Program-made: the position numbers and the translations under genes | Part shown: piece after piece, positions 1 through 9,853 of the stretch | Position numbering within the stretch: the first letter of the stretch is position 1 | How the letters are laid out: each line of letters opens with the position of its first letter | Assembly: GCA_963785755.1 (NCBI GenBank) | Contig: CAWAXG010000071.1 | Coordinates: forward strand, 310,001-374,000 | DNA length: 64,000 nucleotides | Source: JACCXG01 sp963785755 | GTDB taxonomy: Bacteria; Acidobacteriota; Vicinamibacteria; Vicinamibacterales; 2-12-FULL-66-21 | Reading direction: 5' to 3' | The notes under the pieces: model-generated | What the model was told of the DNA's origin: nothing | The model's database searches: none | Seen by the model: only the letters and a program-made list of their open reading frames with translations

Positions 1-171
1 ATGTTGCGCTGAGCAAGCGCGTCCTGTTCATGCCGTTCCTGCTCAAGGATGTGGCCGGGAAGAGCGGAGCTGAATCAGGGAGACGGGATTCACCCCAATC
101 AACAGGGGGCGCAGATGATCGCTGACAACGTCTGGACCCTCCTCGAACCGCTGCTTGACCAGATTCGGTAG
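1..171 (+). CDS. SGNH/GDSL esterase (TesA-like arylesterase), 3' end only, frame broken
   Basis: This is the C-terminal end of a secreted-type lysophospholipase/arylesterase that begins before the window. The frame starting at base 3 reads LFMPFLLKDVAG. A +1 break near base 66 leads into ELNQGDGIHPN, which carries the catalytic Asp-x-x-His of block V of the SGNH family. The gene ends with TAG at 169-171. An ABC ATPase starts 3 bases later, and tesA next to ybbAP is a known neighbourhood in many bacteria, which supports the call. As given, the frame is interrupted; one extra base in agcggag would explain it. Confidence 0.7.
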
Positions 172-174
172 TTC

Positions 175-869
175 ATGATCCAGCTTCGCGGCGTTTCCAA
201 AACGGTGCCGAGCGGCGCCGGTTCCCTCACCATTCTCCATCCCCTCGATCTGACGATTGATGAGGGGCGTGTTGTCGCGATTACGGGGCCCTCGGGCAGC
301 GGGAAGTCGACGCTGCTCGGGCTGCTCGCCGGGCTCGACGCCCCATCGAGCGGGCAGCGTCATCCTCGACGGCGTGGACATCACCGCGCTCGACGAGGAT
401 GCGCTGGCCCGCCTCCGCGGCAGGCGCATCGGCTTCGTGTTCCAGTTCTTTCACCTGCTGCCGTCGTTGACGGCGCTCGAGAACGTGCTCGGTGCCGATG
501 GAGATCGCCGGCGCGCCGAATACTGCCGTGCGCGCCAAAGAGCTGCTGGTCGAAGTCGGTCTCGAAGAACGGGGGCATCACTACCCGTCGCAGCTGTCGG
601 GCGGCGAACAGCAGCGGATCGCGATTGCCCGGGCGCTGGCGAACGATCCGCCGATCCTGCTCGCCGACGAACCTACGGGCAATCTCGACAGCACTACCGG
701 CCATCAAATCATCCAACTCCTGCTCGACGTCAACCGCACGCGAAGGACGACGCTGGTGCTGGTCACTCACGATCCCGAACTGGCGGGAGTGGCCGATGTC
801 TCGATTGCGCTTCGCGACGGTCGTGTCGTGCGTACGACGGAGCGGGAGAATGCGAGGGCGAGGGCATGA
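175..869 (+). CDS. ybbA: ABC transporter ATP-binding protein (YbbA/LolD type), two frame breaks
   Basis: Cytoplasmic ATPase of a MacB/Lol-type exporter. All ATPase motifs are present but spread over three frames: Walker A GPSGSGKST (about residue 40), Q-loop FVFQ, signature LSGGEQQR, Walker B ILLADEPTGNLD and the switch histidine VTHD. The frame shifts by +1 near 354 (gggcagc) and again near 490 (gctcggtg); one surplus base at each place restores a continuous protein of about 230 residues. It overlaps the permease start by 4 bases (ATGA), so the two are translationally coupled. Either sequence error or decay could explain the breaks; the perfect motifs favour error. Confidence 0.82.
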
Positions 870-3465
870 CCTTCGTGTTGCGGATGATGGCGCGTGAGCT
901 CCGGTCCTCGTGGCGCAGGCTCCTGTTCTTTTTCGTCTGTGTGGCTATCGGGGTCGGCGCCATCGTCGCGCTGCAATCCGTGATCCAGAGCGTGCGCGAG
1001 GGCCTGATGCGCGAGGCCCGGTCAATCATCGCCGCCGATGTGCTCGTGTCGACCGAACCGCGCGTGGACCGACGAGGTCCGGCGCGGGCTCGATCAGCGG
1101 CTCGCGGGCCCGGACATCCTCGAGCGGATGGAAGCCATCGAAACGGCCACGATGGTCCGGCCTGAGGAAGGCACGGCCACGGCGCGGATGGTGGAGCTGC
1201 GCGGTGTGCAGCGCGGGTTTCCGTTTTACGGCGAGGTCAAGCTGCAGGATGGCACACCCTTCTCGCACGATCTGTTGAAGGACCGCGGCGCCCTGGTGAG
1301 ACCGGAGCTGCTCACCCAGCTTGGCATCACCGCCGGACAGCGCATCGTGATCGGCGGCCAGCCGTTCACCGTCCGGGGCGTGATCTCCCAGGAGCCCGGC
1401 CGGCGCGTCGGGGCGTTCAGCTTCGGCTCCCGCGTCCTCGTCGACTACGACGACCTCAGAGCCACCGGGCTGCTGACGTTCGGCAGCCGCGCGAGCTACC
1501 AGCTGCTGCTGCGGGTGCGCGAACAGGCGGTCGAGGGTCTGACCCGCGATCTTCGCCGGGACTTCCGCGATCGGTTCGTGCAGGCGCGATCCTACCGGTC
1601 GACCGAGGACGACATCGGCGAGGATCTCCTCAGGGCGGAGAACTACCTCGAGCCTCGTCGGCTTCATCATGGTCGTGCTCGGCGGTATCGGGGTCTGGAG
1701 TGTGACGCGCGTCTTCGTCAAGCAGAAGATCCGCAGCGTCGCGATCCTGAAATGCGTCGGCGCGACCGGCGGACAGGTCCTGGCGACCTACATCGCTCAA
1801 GTGATGCTGCTCGGCCTCGGCGGCAGTCTGCTCGGCGTGGCCATCGCCGCGATCGCGATCGTGGCGATTCCAGAATCCGCGGTGGTGGCGTTCGGAAACG
1901 TGCCGTATGGACTGACGTGGTCGGCGGCGCTGCAGGGCATCGCGGTCGGCCTGCTGGTGTCGTTGCTGTTCTCGCTGGTTCCGCTGCTCGAGGTGCGACG
2001 GGTCAAGCCGCTCCTGTTGCTGCGCGGTTCGGAAGTCTCGATGGCGGGCGGAACGGCGGCTGTGAAACCTCGACGGTTCCCGCTCTCGCTGGTCCCGTCG
2101 GCGCTGTGGCGCGCGGATCCGGTCCAGATCGGTGCGACGGTGGCCGTGACCGCGCTGCTCGTCGCGATCGCCGCCTGGCAGGCGGCCTCGCTCAGCGTGG
2201 CGCTCGTGGTCTGCGGCGGATTCGCGGCGGTCTCGCTCGTCCTGCATGGCGCGGGCGCGCTCTTCGTGAGGGCGGTCCGCCCGCTCACGGTCGCGCCGTG
2301 GTTCCCCCTGCGCCATGCGGTCGTGAGTTTGCGCCGTCCCGGCAACCAGACGCGCGTGATTCTGCTCGCGGTCGGCCTCGGCAGCTTCTTCGTGCTCGGC
2401 GTGCGCGCGTTGCAGTCGAACCTGCTCGACCAGTTCACCGTCGGTCTGATGCGCAGCGGCGCGGACATGTTCCTGGTGGACATCCAGCAGGACCAGGTCG
2501 AGGGTGTGAGGAGCTTCGTCAAATCGGCGACGAGCCGCGAGCCGCGCCTGATTCCGGTGCTTCGCGCGCGGGTGACCGGCATCCGCGGCAGCGAGACCAA
2601 CCTCGAGAGCTACGCCGACGTTCGCGGCCGCTCGCTCGGCCGCGAATACGTGATCACGTATCGCAACCATCTCGAGCCGAACGAAAAACTCGTGGACGGG
2701 TCGTTCTGGGCCGGCCAGGCGCCGCTGCCAGCCGACGCCACCGAGCTCGAAGTCACCGTCGAGAGCGGGCTGCGCGAGCGCGCCCGCATCCGTGTCGGCG
2801 ACATCATGCGGTTCGATGTCCTGGGCCGCATCATCCACGCCCGCGTGACCGGCATCCGCGAAGTCGAATGGGAAGACGCGCGGAACGGCGGCTTCATGTT
2901 CGTCTTCCGCCCGGGGCCGCTCGAGCGGGCGCCGCACACCTACATCGGCACGCTTCAGGCGCCCGAGGAATCGACCGCGCGCGCGTTGTTCCAGCGCGAT
3001 CTCGTTGCGAAGTATCCCAACGTGTCGGCGATCGACGTGAAGGAGGTGCTGGCCACACTTCAGGGAGTCATCGACAATGTGACGTTCGCGGTCTCGATCG
3101 TCGGCGCCGTCGCTCTGGCCAGCGGCGCGCTGATCCTGATCGGCGCCGTCGCCATGACCAAGTTCCAGCGCGTGTACGAGGCGGCGATCCTGCGCACGCT
3201 CGGTGCGAGCACGCGCTTGCTGGCCACGATGCTCGCCTTCGAATACACGGCGCTCGGGCTGATCGCCGGGCTCATCGGCGCGAGCGGAGCATTCGCGTTG
3301 AGCTGGGCGGTGTGCCGCTACGTGTTCGAAATCGAATGGCGGCCAATGCCGATCCTTCTCGCCGTCGGCGCCATCGTCACGACCACGCTGGTCGGCGTGA
3401 TCGGCGTCGTCGCCAGCGCCGACGTTCTCAGGAAGAAACCGCTGGCGACGTTGCGGGCGGAGTGA
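866..3465 (+). CDS. ybbP: ABC transporter permease (YbbP/FtsX-MacB type, about 865 aa), two frame breaks
   Basis: Large permease with two FtsX-like halves. The N-terminal membrane segment (RRLLFFFVCVAIGVGAIVAL) is followed by a periplasmic MacB-like domain, a first three-helix block from about 1660, and a second FtsX block near the C-terminus (AVALASGALILIGAVAMTKF, then AILRTLGASTR). The frame breaks by +1 near 1055 (gaccgaacc) and near 1650 (ctcgagcc). It partners the ATPase just upstream. By analogy with YbbAP beside TesA it may extrude lipids or hydrophobic molecules from the inner membrane, but the substrate is unknown. Confidence 0.82.
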
Positions 3466-3751
3466 ACCGGCCAGGGCCGCGCACCGGGCGGCGGGGGAGC
3501 CGCGGAGGGGCCTTCGATGCTGATGACCGGAACGGTCCGGGAATTCACTCAAATCAGTGAAGGAAGGTCAAACGCGATCTCGGCTGCGTGCTTGGCGGTC
3601 TTGGCGACCTGATCGGCGGCGACAAGTGACGACGGCGCCTGGCTGGAAGCGGGCGCCGCGAAGCTGTTAAGATCAGGGTTTTGATGGAGCCGGCGACGTC
3701 CTGCCTGTGCCGGCTCGGCGCCGGAGCGTGCGCGCCGGTGGGAGACTAACT

Positions 3752-4090
3752 ATGGACCTGTCCCCGTTTAAGGAGGCGCTCCTGCGGAAGCGCGGGGAGA
3801 TCCTGGCAGCCGGCGGCGGCATCAAGCCGCTGCAGGCGTCGATGGATACCAACACGCGTCAGGGAGACCTGGCCGACCAGGCCAGCGGCAACAACGAAGT
3901 TCACATCCAGCTGAAGCTGAAACAGACGGACGCCAAAATTCTCCAGGCGATCGAGGAAGCGCTGTATCGGATGGAGAAGGGAACCTACGGGATCTGCCGC
4001 GACTGCGGCGAGCCGATTGCGCCGGCGCGCTTGAACGCCATCCCCTGGACGCGCGTCTGCATCACCTGCAAGGAAAAGCAAAGCTCGTGA
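3752..4090 (+). CDS. DksA/TraR-family C4 zinc-finger regulator
   Basis: Small protein of 112 residues with a predicted coiled coil (residues about 10-80) and a C-terminal C4 zinc finger, CRDC then CITC separated by 17 residues, as in DksA/TraR proteins that bind in the RNA polymerase secondary channel. The ATG at 3752 was chosen because gggag lies 8 bases upstream; a longer in-frame extension back to 3707 has no ribosome site. Its stop overlaps the GTG of the next gene (gtga). It lacks the long insert of E. coli DksA, so the exact role, for example in the stringent response, is inferred. Confidence 0.85.
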   Translation: MDLSPFKEALLRKRGEILAAGGGIKPLQASMDTNTRQGDLADQASGNNEVHIQLKLKQTDAKILQAIEEALYRMEKGTYGICRDCGEPIAPARLNAIPWTRVCITCKEKQSS

Positions 4091-4587
4091 AATCCACCGA
4101 GATGCTGGAGCTGCTGCGCGAGTTCCACTGCGACAAGGCCACTCAGCGCCAGGGTCATGCGGCTGCCGCGGAGTATGTCGCCGACTACGACTACAACAAC
4201 ACCTACCAGTACGTCATCGCGCGCGAAGACATGCACCTGCGGTGGCTGATCGACGCGATCGTCGATCTCGGCAGCGAGCCGCAAGACGTGCCGGTGCCGA
4301 AACTGACCCCGTCGGGGAAGGGCGCCGAGGCGCAGCGGTCGGTCATCGCTCGCGACCGTGACAGCGCGGGCCAGTTCATCGAGAAATGGCGAGTGCGCGT
4401 CGACTCGCTGCCAAACGCGCGGCATCGGACCCTGCTGCACGTCATCCTCGGCGAGACGCTGGAACACAAGCGCTTCTTCGACATGGCGCTCGCCGGACGC
4501 ACCGACCTGCTCGGCCGGCGAGCCGACGGTGCCGGCACCGGCGGAGGCGTTCTCCCGACGCGGTGGCTCGGCGGCGAGCAGACCTGA
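4087..4587 (+). CDS. Ferritin-like four-helix protein (hypothetical)
   Basis: A 166-residue all-helical protein. Two helices carry ExxH-type metal-ligand patterns, EDMH near residue 47 and ETLEH near residue 128, which is the arrangement expected of a ferritin-like diiron fold. The C-terminal tail (TGTGGGVLPTRW-like) is glycine rich. It starts with GTG overlapping the stop of the DksA-like gene, so the two are co-translated. No precise family is recognised. A role in iron or oxygen chemistry is inference only. Confidence 0.6.
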   Translation: MKSTEMLELLREFHCDKATQRQGHAAAAEYVADYDYNNTYQYVIAREDMHLRWLIDAIVDLGSEPQDVPVPKLTPSGKGAEAQRSVIARDRDSAGQFIEKWRVRVDSLPNARHRTLLHVILGETLEHKRFFDMALAGRTDLLGRRADGAGTGGGVLPTRWLGGEQT

Positions 4588-4632
4588 CGGTCCCAGAGCG
4601 GCCGTCCACGCGAGCCCCAGGGCGGCACCACC

Positions 4633-5104
4633 ATGAAGGCCGTCGTTGCGGTCGGCAGCAATCTCGGCGATCGCCGCGCGGCCATCCGATTCGCTGCCGA
4701 GCGCCTCTCCCCCCTGATGCAGGGGCTCTCCTCATCCGAGATCGTCGAGACCGAGCCGGAAGGGGAGGGCCTGCAGGATCAGCCCCTCTACCTCAATGCC
4801 GTGTTCGTCGGCGAGACCTCGCTCGGGGCTCGCGAGCTGCTCGATCGCCTGCTCGAGATCGAAGCGGACTTCGGCCGCGACGCGCCCGGCTCCCGGCGCT
4901 GCCAGAACCCTCGATCTGGATTTGGTGCTGTTCGGCGATCAGACGATCGACGAGCCCGGGCTGCAGGTTCCGCATCCGAGATTTCGCGAACGCTTCTTCG
5001 TGCTGGGACCGCTCGCCGAGCTCGAGCCCGACCTACGCGATCCGGTGAGCGGGATGCGAATCTGGGAGCTGCTGCGCGCCTTGCTCCGCGACGAGTCTCG
5101 ATAG
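4633..5104 (+). CDS. folK: 2-amino-4-hydroxy-6-hydroxymethyldihydropteridine pyrophosphokinase (HPPK), frame broken
   Basis: Transfers pyrophosphate from ATP to 6-hydroxymethyl-dihydropterin in folate synthesis. The first frame gives AVGSNLGDR (ATP/pterin site), QPLYLNAV and ADFGRD. A +1 break near 4891-4905 leads to RTLDLDLVLFGD, the Mg-binding LDxD signature, then VPHPRFRERFFVLGPLAELEPDL. The corrected protein is about 156 residues, normal for FolK. Because folate synthesis is usually essential and every motif is intact, a base-call insertion is more likely than loss of the gene. A bidirectional terminator follows. Confidence 0.85.
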
Positions 5105-5114
5105 TCCGTACAAA

Positions 5115-5150
5115 AGCAAAGGGCCGGAGGATCATCCCCGGCCCTTTGCT
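5115..5150. terminator. Bidirectional intrinsic terminator between folK and the secreted-protein gene
   Basis: A perfect 13-bp stem (agcaaagggccgg at 5115-5127, its complement at 5138-5150) with a 10-base loop lies between two convergent genes. On the minus strand the stem is followed by tttt, so it would best end transcription of the long minus-strand efflux operon. Confidence 0.8.
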
Positions 5151-5170
5151 CACTGCTTGCGCCTGAGCGC

Positions 5171-5659
5171 TTAGCCCTTCTTGTAGACGCGCTTGGTCGG
5201 ACCGCGACCGCCGGTCCCTTCGACCGTGAGCACGGTGCCCGCGAGCGACCAGGTCTGGGTCGTTTCGACCATCGCACCGTCCTGTCCCGGCTGCTTCGAG
5301 GTGATGACCAGCTTGGCTCCGTCCCACTTGGCAACAGACGTCGACTCGACCGCCTGACCGCCACGGCCCATCATCGAGTTCTTGCTCTCAGAGCCGTCGA
5401 GCTTGTAGGTCAGCGTCACCTTGTTCTCGCCGGCCATGCGCTCGATCGTGAGCGTGTCTGCGGTCTGCTTGATGCTCCCGCCCATGCCAAGGGCGCCGCC
5501 ACCGCCGCCCCGGCCACCGCCGCCACCCGCGCCGGCCTGCATGCCGCTCGCTTCGGGATCCAGCGTCCAGGTGCCGGAGAAGTCGGTCTTCTGAGCCCAC
5601 GCCACCGTGGTCACCGCAATGATCGCCGCAGCAATCACTCCCACACGTGCCACTTTCAT
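5171..5659 (-). CDS. Small secreted protein, lipocalin-like, Gly-rich
   Basis: About 162 residues. The start at 5659 (MKVARVG) is preceded by aaaggagca and opens a signal peptide cut after about AWA. The mature part begins with DFSGTWTLDPEASG, a pattern common in small secreted acidobacterial proteins, then a poly-Gly/Arg stretch (residues about 45-65), then beta-rich sequence with TKQ-type repeats. It is the last gene of the efflux operon, 9 codons after the permease stop. No catalytic motif is visible and the function is unknown; a periplasmic binding role is a guess. Confidence 0.65.
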   Translation of the reverse strand: MKVARVGVIAAAIIAVTTVAWAQKTDFSGTWTLDPEASGMQAGAGGGGGRGGGGGALGMGGSIKQTADTLTIERMAGENKVTLTYKLDGSESKNSMMGRGGQAVESTSVAKWDGAKLVITSKQPGQDGAMVETTQTWSLAGTVLTVEGTGGRGPTKRVYKKG

Positions 5660-5695
5660 CGTCTGCTCCTTTTTGTAAGACTGCACTTTCGCTGC

Positions 5696-6910
5696 CTACT
5701 CGTATCGCAGAGCCTCGATGGGGTCAAGCCCTGCAGCCTTGCGCGCCGGATAGAACCCGAAGAACACCCCAGTCGCGGCGGCGAATCCGAACGCCATACC
5801 GATTGCGTTCGGCGGAATTGATGTCGGCCACTGCAGGAATCGCTCCAGCGCTTCGGACAGACCGAATCCAAGCGCGATGCCCAGCAGACCGCCGAACAGG
5901 CTGATGACGATGGCCTCGACGAGGAACTGCAGCAGGACATCCGACCCGCGCGCGCCGATCGCGAGGCGCAGGCCGATCTCGCGCGTCCGCTCGGTGACGG
6001 AGACGAGCATGATGTTCATGATGCCGATGCCGCCGACGAGCAGCGAGACGCCGGCAATTGCCGCCAGCAGCGTCGTCATCGTCCGCGTGGTTTCCGTACG
6101 CACGCTGGCGATTTCTTCCTGGGTGCGGACCATGAAGTCATCCGGTTCACCGTTCGGCAGCTTGTGGCGGACGCGGAGAACCGCGCCGATGGCTTCGGCG
6201 ACCGGGGCGGTGTCGGCGGTGACCGAGGAGACCGTGATGTTGTTGATGTGCTGAATGCCCTGCAGCTTCTTCTGCACCGTCGTGTACGGGGTGAAGATCG
6301 TGTCGTCCTGGTCCTGGCCGAACGGCCCCTGGCCCTTGCTGGTCATCACGCCGATGACCTTGAAGGGCTGGTTCCGGATTCTCATGATCTGCCCGGTCGG
6401 ATCGACGTCGGGTCCGAACAGCGTATCGGAGACGATGGTGCCGAGAACGGCGACCTTGCTGGCCGAGTTGACATCCTGCTGCGTGAAGAACGTGCCGTAT
6501 TTCACCGGCCACACGCGGATGGCGGGGAAGTCGACGTCGGTCCCCTCGATGCGGGTCGACCAGTTCTGGTTGCCGGCAATGACCTGGCCGCGTGAGTTCA
6601 CGCCCGGCGCGACGTACTGCACGCCGGGCACATCGCGCAACGCGATCGCGTCATCCGCGGTGAGGCTCGTCGCCATCCCCTGGCCCTGGCGCACGCCGCC
6701 CTGCTGGAAATTGCCCGCGTTCACGTTGATGAGGTTCGTGCCCGCGGACTTCACCTGCTCTTCGATCGTCGCTTGCGCACCGCGCCCGAGCGCCACCATG
6801 GTAATGACCGCGCCGACGCCGATGATCATCCCCAGCATCGTGAGGATGGTGCGCATCTTGTTCCGGTTGAGGGCCTTCAAGGCGATCCGGAGGGTCATGA
6901 ATATCGACAT
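5696..6910 (-). CDS. MacB-type ABC transporter permease
   Basis: Inner-membrane permease of 404 residues. One N-terminal helix (TILTMLGMIIGVGAVITMVAL), a periplasmic MacB_PCD domain (residues about 45-240), then three C-terminal FtsX-type helices (LLAAIAGVSLLVGGIGIMNIMLV, through TREIGLRLAIGAR, to GMAFGFAAATGVFFGFYPA). In MacB the ATPase is fused to this part; here it is a separate gene 9 bases upstream. It would form a tripartite pump with the MacA-like adaptor (7822-9722) and the TolC protein of the same operon. Start at M1 or M5 cannot be distinguished. Confidence 0.9.
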   Translation of the reverse strand: MSIFMTLRIALKALNRNKMRTILTMLGMIIGVGAVITMVALGRGAQATIEEQVKSAGTNLINVNAGNFQQGGVRQGQGMATSLTADDAIALRDVPGVQYVAPGVNSRGQVIAGNQNWSTRIEGTDVDFPAIRVWPVKYGTFFTQQDVNSASKVAVLGTIVSDTLFGPDVDPTGQIMRIRNQPFKVIGVMTSKGQGPFGQDQDDTIFTPYTTVQKKLQGIQHINNITVSSVTADTAPVAEAIGAVLRVRHKLPNGEPDDFMVRTQEEIASVRTETTRTMTTLLAAIAGVSLLVGGIGIMNIMLVSVTERTREIGLRLAIGARGSDVLLQFLVEAIVISLFGGLLGIALGFGLSEALERFLQWPTSIPPNAIGMAFGFAAATGVFFGFYPARKAAGLDPIEALRYE

Positions 6911-6919
6911 CGATGTCTC

Positions 6920-7729
6920 CTAGACCACACCGCCGAGGTGTTCCGCGGGCACGTGATCGGCCGGTTCCTCGGTCGGCTCCGGTTCCGGCGGCGGAAGCTT
7001 CGCCAGTTCCTGCGCGGCATCGCGACGGTGCGCGATCTTCTGATCGATCTGGATCTTGCCGTCCCGAAACCGCACGAGCCGCGTTCCGTACTCCGCGATG
7101 TCCATTTCGTGCGTGATCAGCACGATGGTGATGCCGCGTTCGATGTTGAGCCTCTGAAAGATCCCCATGACCTCGACGCTGGTGCGCGTGTCGAGGTTGC
7201 CGGTCGGCTCGTCCGCGAGGATGATCGACGGCTGGTTGATCAGCGATCGCGCGATCGCGACGCGCTGCTGCTGGCCGCCGGACAGCTGATTCGGATAGTG
7301 GTGATATCGGTCGGCGAGCCCGACCGCCGACAGCGACTCCATCGCGCGCTTGTGGCGCTCCGCTGTTTTCAGCCGGTTCTTGCCCGCGTTGTAGAGGAGC
7401 GGGAGCTCGACGTTGTCGAGCGCCGTGGTTCGCGACAGCAGGTTGAAGCCCTGGAAGACGAATCCGATCTTGTGGTTTCGAACCGCCGCGAGCTCGTCTT
7501 TCGACATCCGCGACACGTCCTTGCCATCGAGGAGATACTGGCCGCTCGTCGGCCGGTCGAGGCAGCCGAGGATGTGCATCAGCGTCGATTTTCCGGACCC
7601 TGATGGTCCGGTGACAGCGATGAACTCTCCGGGAAATACCTCGAAATCGGCGCCGCGGAGCGCGCGCACCGTGACCTCGCCGACGACATAGGTCTTGACG
7701 AGGTTCTTGACGGAGATGACTGGTTGCAT
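6920..7729 (-). CDS. MacB-type ABC transporter ATP-binding protein
   Basis: ATPase of 269 residues with Walker A GPSGSGKST (about residue 41), Q-loop FVFQGFNLL, signature LSGGQQQR, Walker B IILADEPTGNLD and switch LITHE. A Pro/Glu-rich C-terminal tail of about 40 residues (PPPEPEPTEEP) is not part of the usual domain. It lies between the adaptor and the permease gene and presumably powers that permease. Substrates of MacAB-type pumps include macrolides, toxins and lipids; which applies here cannot be told. Confidence 0.9.
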   Translation of the reverse strand: MQPVISVKNLVKTYVVGEVTVRALRGADFEVFPGEFIAVTGPSGSGKSTLMHILGCLDRPTSGQYLLDGKDVSRMSKDELAAVRNHKIGFVFQGFNLLSRTTALDNVELPLLYNAGKNRLKTAERHKRAMESLSAVGLADRYHHYPNQLSGGQQQRVAIARSLINQPSIILADEPTGNLDTRTSVEVMGIFQRLNIERGITIVLITHEMDIAEYGTRLVRFRDGKIQIDQKIAHRRDAAQELAKLPPPEPEPTEEPADHVPAEHLGGVV

Positions 7730-7821
7730 GGCCTCTGAATTTCTCAGTAACCGTCGCTCAGGCTCTTCACTCGGAGCGGGCGGATGCGGACCTTCCCGGC
7801 TCCTCTGTGTTCAGTGCTCGC

Positions 7822-9722
7822 CTATCCCCGGCCGCGGCCGCCACCACCACCGCCACCGCCGGGCCCGCCACCACGGCCTCCGGGGCCGCCACGCTGCGGG
7901 CCCATGAGCGGGTTGTTCTGCTGGTTCTGGCCAGGCTGGGTTCGCGGCTCGAGGCCAGTTGTCATGTTGATCACGACTTCAGCGTTCGCCGGAACGTCGC
8001 TCTCGTTGAGCACCTCGGTGAAGGTCTGATCGGTGACGCCGAGCCGGAGGCGAATCATCTTGAGCTGCTTGTTCTCGTACTGCCAGATCGAGCCTCGGCT
8101 CTCGACGACCGGAAGCGGCCCGAACAACGAGTCAATCGTCGTGGCGCCCGAGGCCATCGTGCGTGACTGGTTTTCGCCGCTCGTCTGATTCCGGCCGGCG
8201 TTCTGGTTTCCACCCTGGCGGTTGCCTCCCTGCGGCCCAGTCCCATCGGTACCGCGGCCCGTGCCACGGCCGCCGCCGAATCCACCGCGGCCGCCTTCAC
8301 GCATCCGCGCCTCGAATCGCTCGCGCTCCTCCGGCGTCATGTTCTTGAGCCGCTCTTCCATCCGTTTACGCCGCTCTTCGGGCGTCATGTTCGGATCGAA
8401 TCCGCCCCGACCCTCACCGCGTCCGCTGCCAGAACCCTCTACCACCGCCGTCGGTGCCAGGCTGCTGATTGCGCGCCTGTTCTCCCGGCCCCGGCGCGCG
8501 GTTCGCGGCCGCATCGCCGCGCGGTTCTCGCGCCGCGGTGCCCTGGGACTGCGCCACTGCCGGCGGCGCCTGCTGATCAGCGGGTTTCGCACCGGACGGG
8601 GGAGTCGCGGCGGGAGCAGCCGGAGGCTGACCGGCGGGCCCACCCGCGGCCGGCTGATTCGCGCTCCTCCTTCGCTCGCAGTCCTTCGCCGCGCATCCCG
8701 CGGCCCGCGAAACCGCCGCGGCCGCGCTCGAGCTCGGGCGGGACAGGCTGCTTCAGCACCGCGAACATCTCGGGAGTTGGACGGAATCGGGTGGCGGCGT
8801 TCGGCACGCGCAACACATTCGTGCGGCGATTGATTTCGATGTTCACTTGCGCGGTCATCCCGGGCTTCAACTTGAGGTCGGGGTTCGGCACCGAGATAAC
8901 CGTCGAATACGTCACGACGTTCTGCACGACGGCGGGCTGCAGACGAACCTGGGACACGGTTCCGGTGAACGTGTCGGTCGGAAACGCGTCGACGCGGAAC
9001 GTCACGTGTTGATTCGGCCGCATCCGACCGACGTCCGCCTCGTCGATGTTCGCCAGTACCTGCATCTTGGTCAGATCGGCGGCGATCACGTACAACACCG
9101 GCGCGTTCATGCTCGACGCGACCGTTTGTCCCTGATCGACGTTCCGCGAAATGATGATCCCGTCGATCGGTGCGGTGATCGTCGTATACCCGAGGTTTAC
9201 TTTCTGGTTGTTCAGCTGCGCTCGCGCTTGGGTCAGCGCGGCCTCGGAAGATCTGATCTGGGCCTCAGCCGACCGGACGTTGACGTCGGCTGTTTCCAGC
9301 TCGGTTTTTGGAATTAGCTGCTTCGCGGACATCTGCTCCGCGCGATCGAGCTTCTGTTTCGCATCGTCGAGCGACACCTTCAGTCGGGAGAGGTCCGCTT
9401 CCGCCCGGATGACGTTCGCCGTCTGGTTTTCAATCTGCGTTTGAATCAGCTGAGGATCCAGCTTCGCGATGATCTGTCCCTTCTTCACGATGTCGTTGAA
9501 ATCCGCGTGCAGCTCCTGCACGACGCCGGAGACCTGGGTGCCGACGTCGACGGTTTCAACCGCTTCGAGGGTGCCCGTGGCGCCGACGCTGTCGACGATA
9601 TCGCCGCGCGACACCGGCTGGGTCATCACCGTCGGTTCCGGGGTGGCGTTCCGGATCTTGTAGTAGTAGTAGCCACCGCCCGCGGCGGCGAGCACGAGGA
9701 CGAACAGAAGCAGCTTTTTCAT
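7822..9722 (-). CDS. MacA-like periplasmic adaptor (HlyD family) with long low-complexity insert, two frame breaks
   Basis: Membrane-anchored adaptor (MKKLLLFVLVLAAAGGGYYYY). It has lipoyl/barrel-sandwich halves (GTLEAVETVDVGTQVSG and GYTTITAPIDGIIISR) around a coiled-coil hairpin, then a beta-barrel domain to about residue 310. The usual C-terminal domain (QLKMIRLRLGVTDQTFTEVL) appears only after about 170 residues rich in Gly, Arg, Ala and Pro that include two tandem NMTPEER units. The frame breaks by +1 twice inside this insert, near 8661 and 8440; the corrected protein is about 633 residues against 370-400 usual for MacA. The insert is the odd feature. Confidence 0.82.
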
Positions 9723-9853
9723 GATGATGATCCCGGATCGCGCCCGACCCGGTTGTCGCGGCGTCCAAGTTCCTTGCTCGGTGCACCGGCGGCCGCCGCG
9801 TTTCGCGCGGCGGCGTGTGTGTTCAATAACCTGTTGTATCTACGACGCGACGC

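Noticed and set aside
1630..3552. Minus-strand open frame of 640 codons opposite the YbbP-like permease
   Set aside because: Composition is Arg/Asp/His-rich shadow sequence; the plus strand carries clear FtsX helices.
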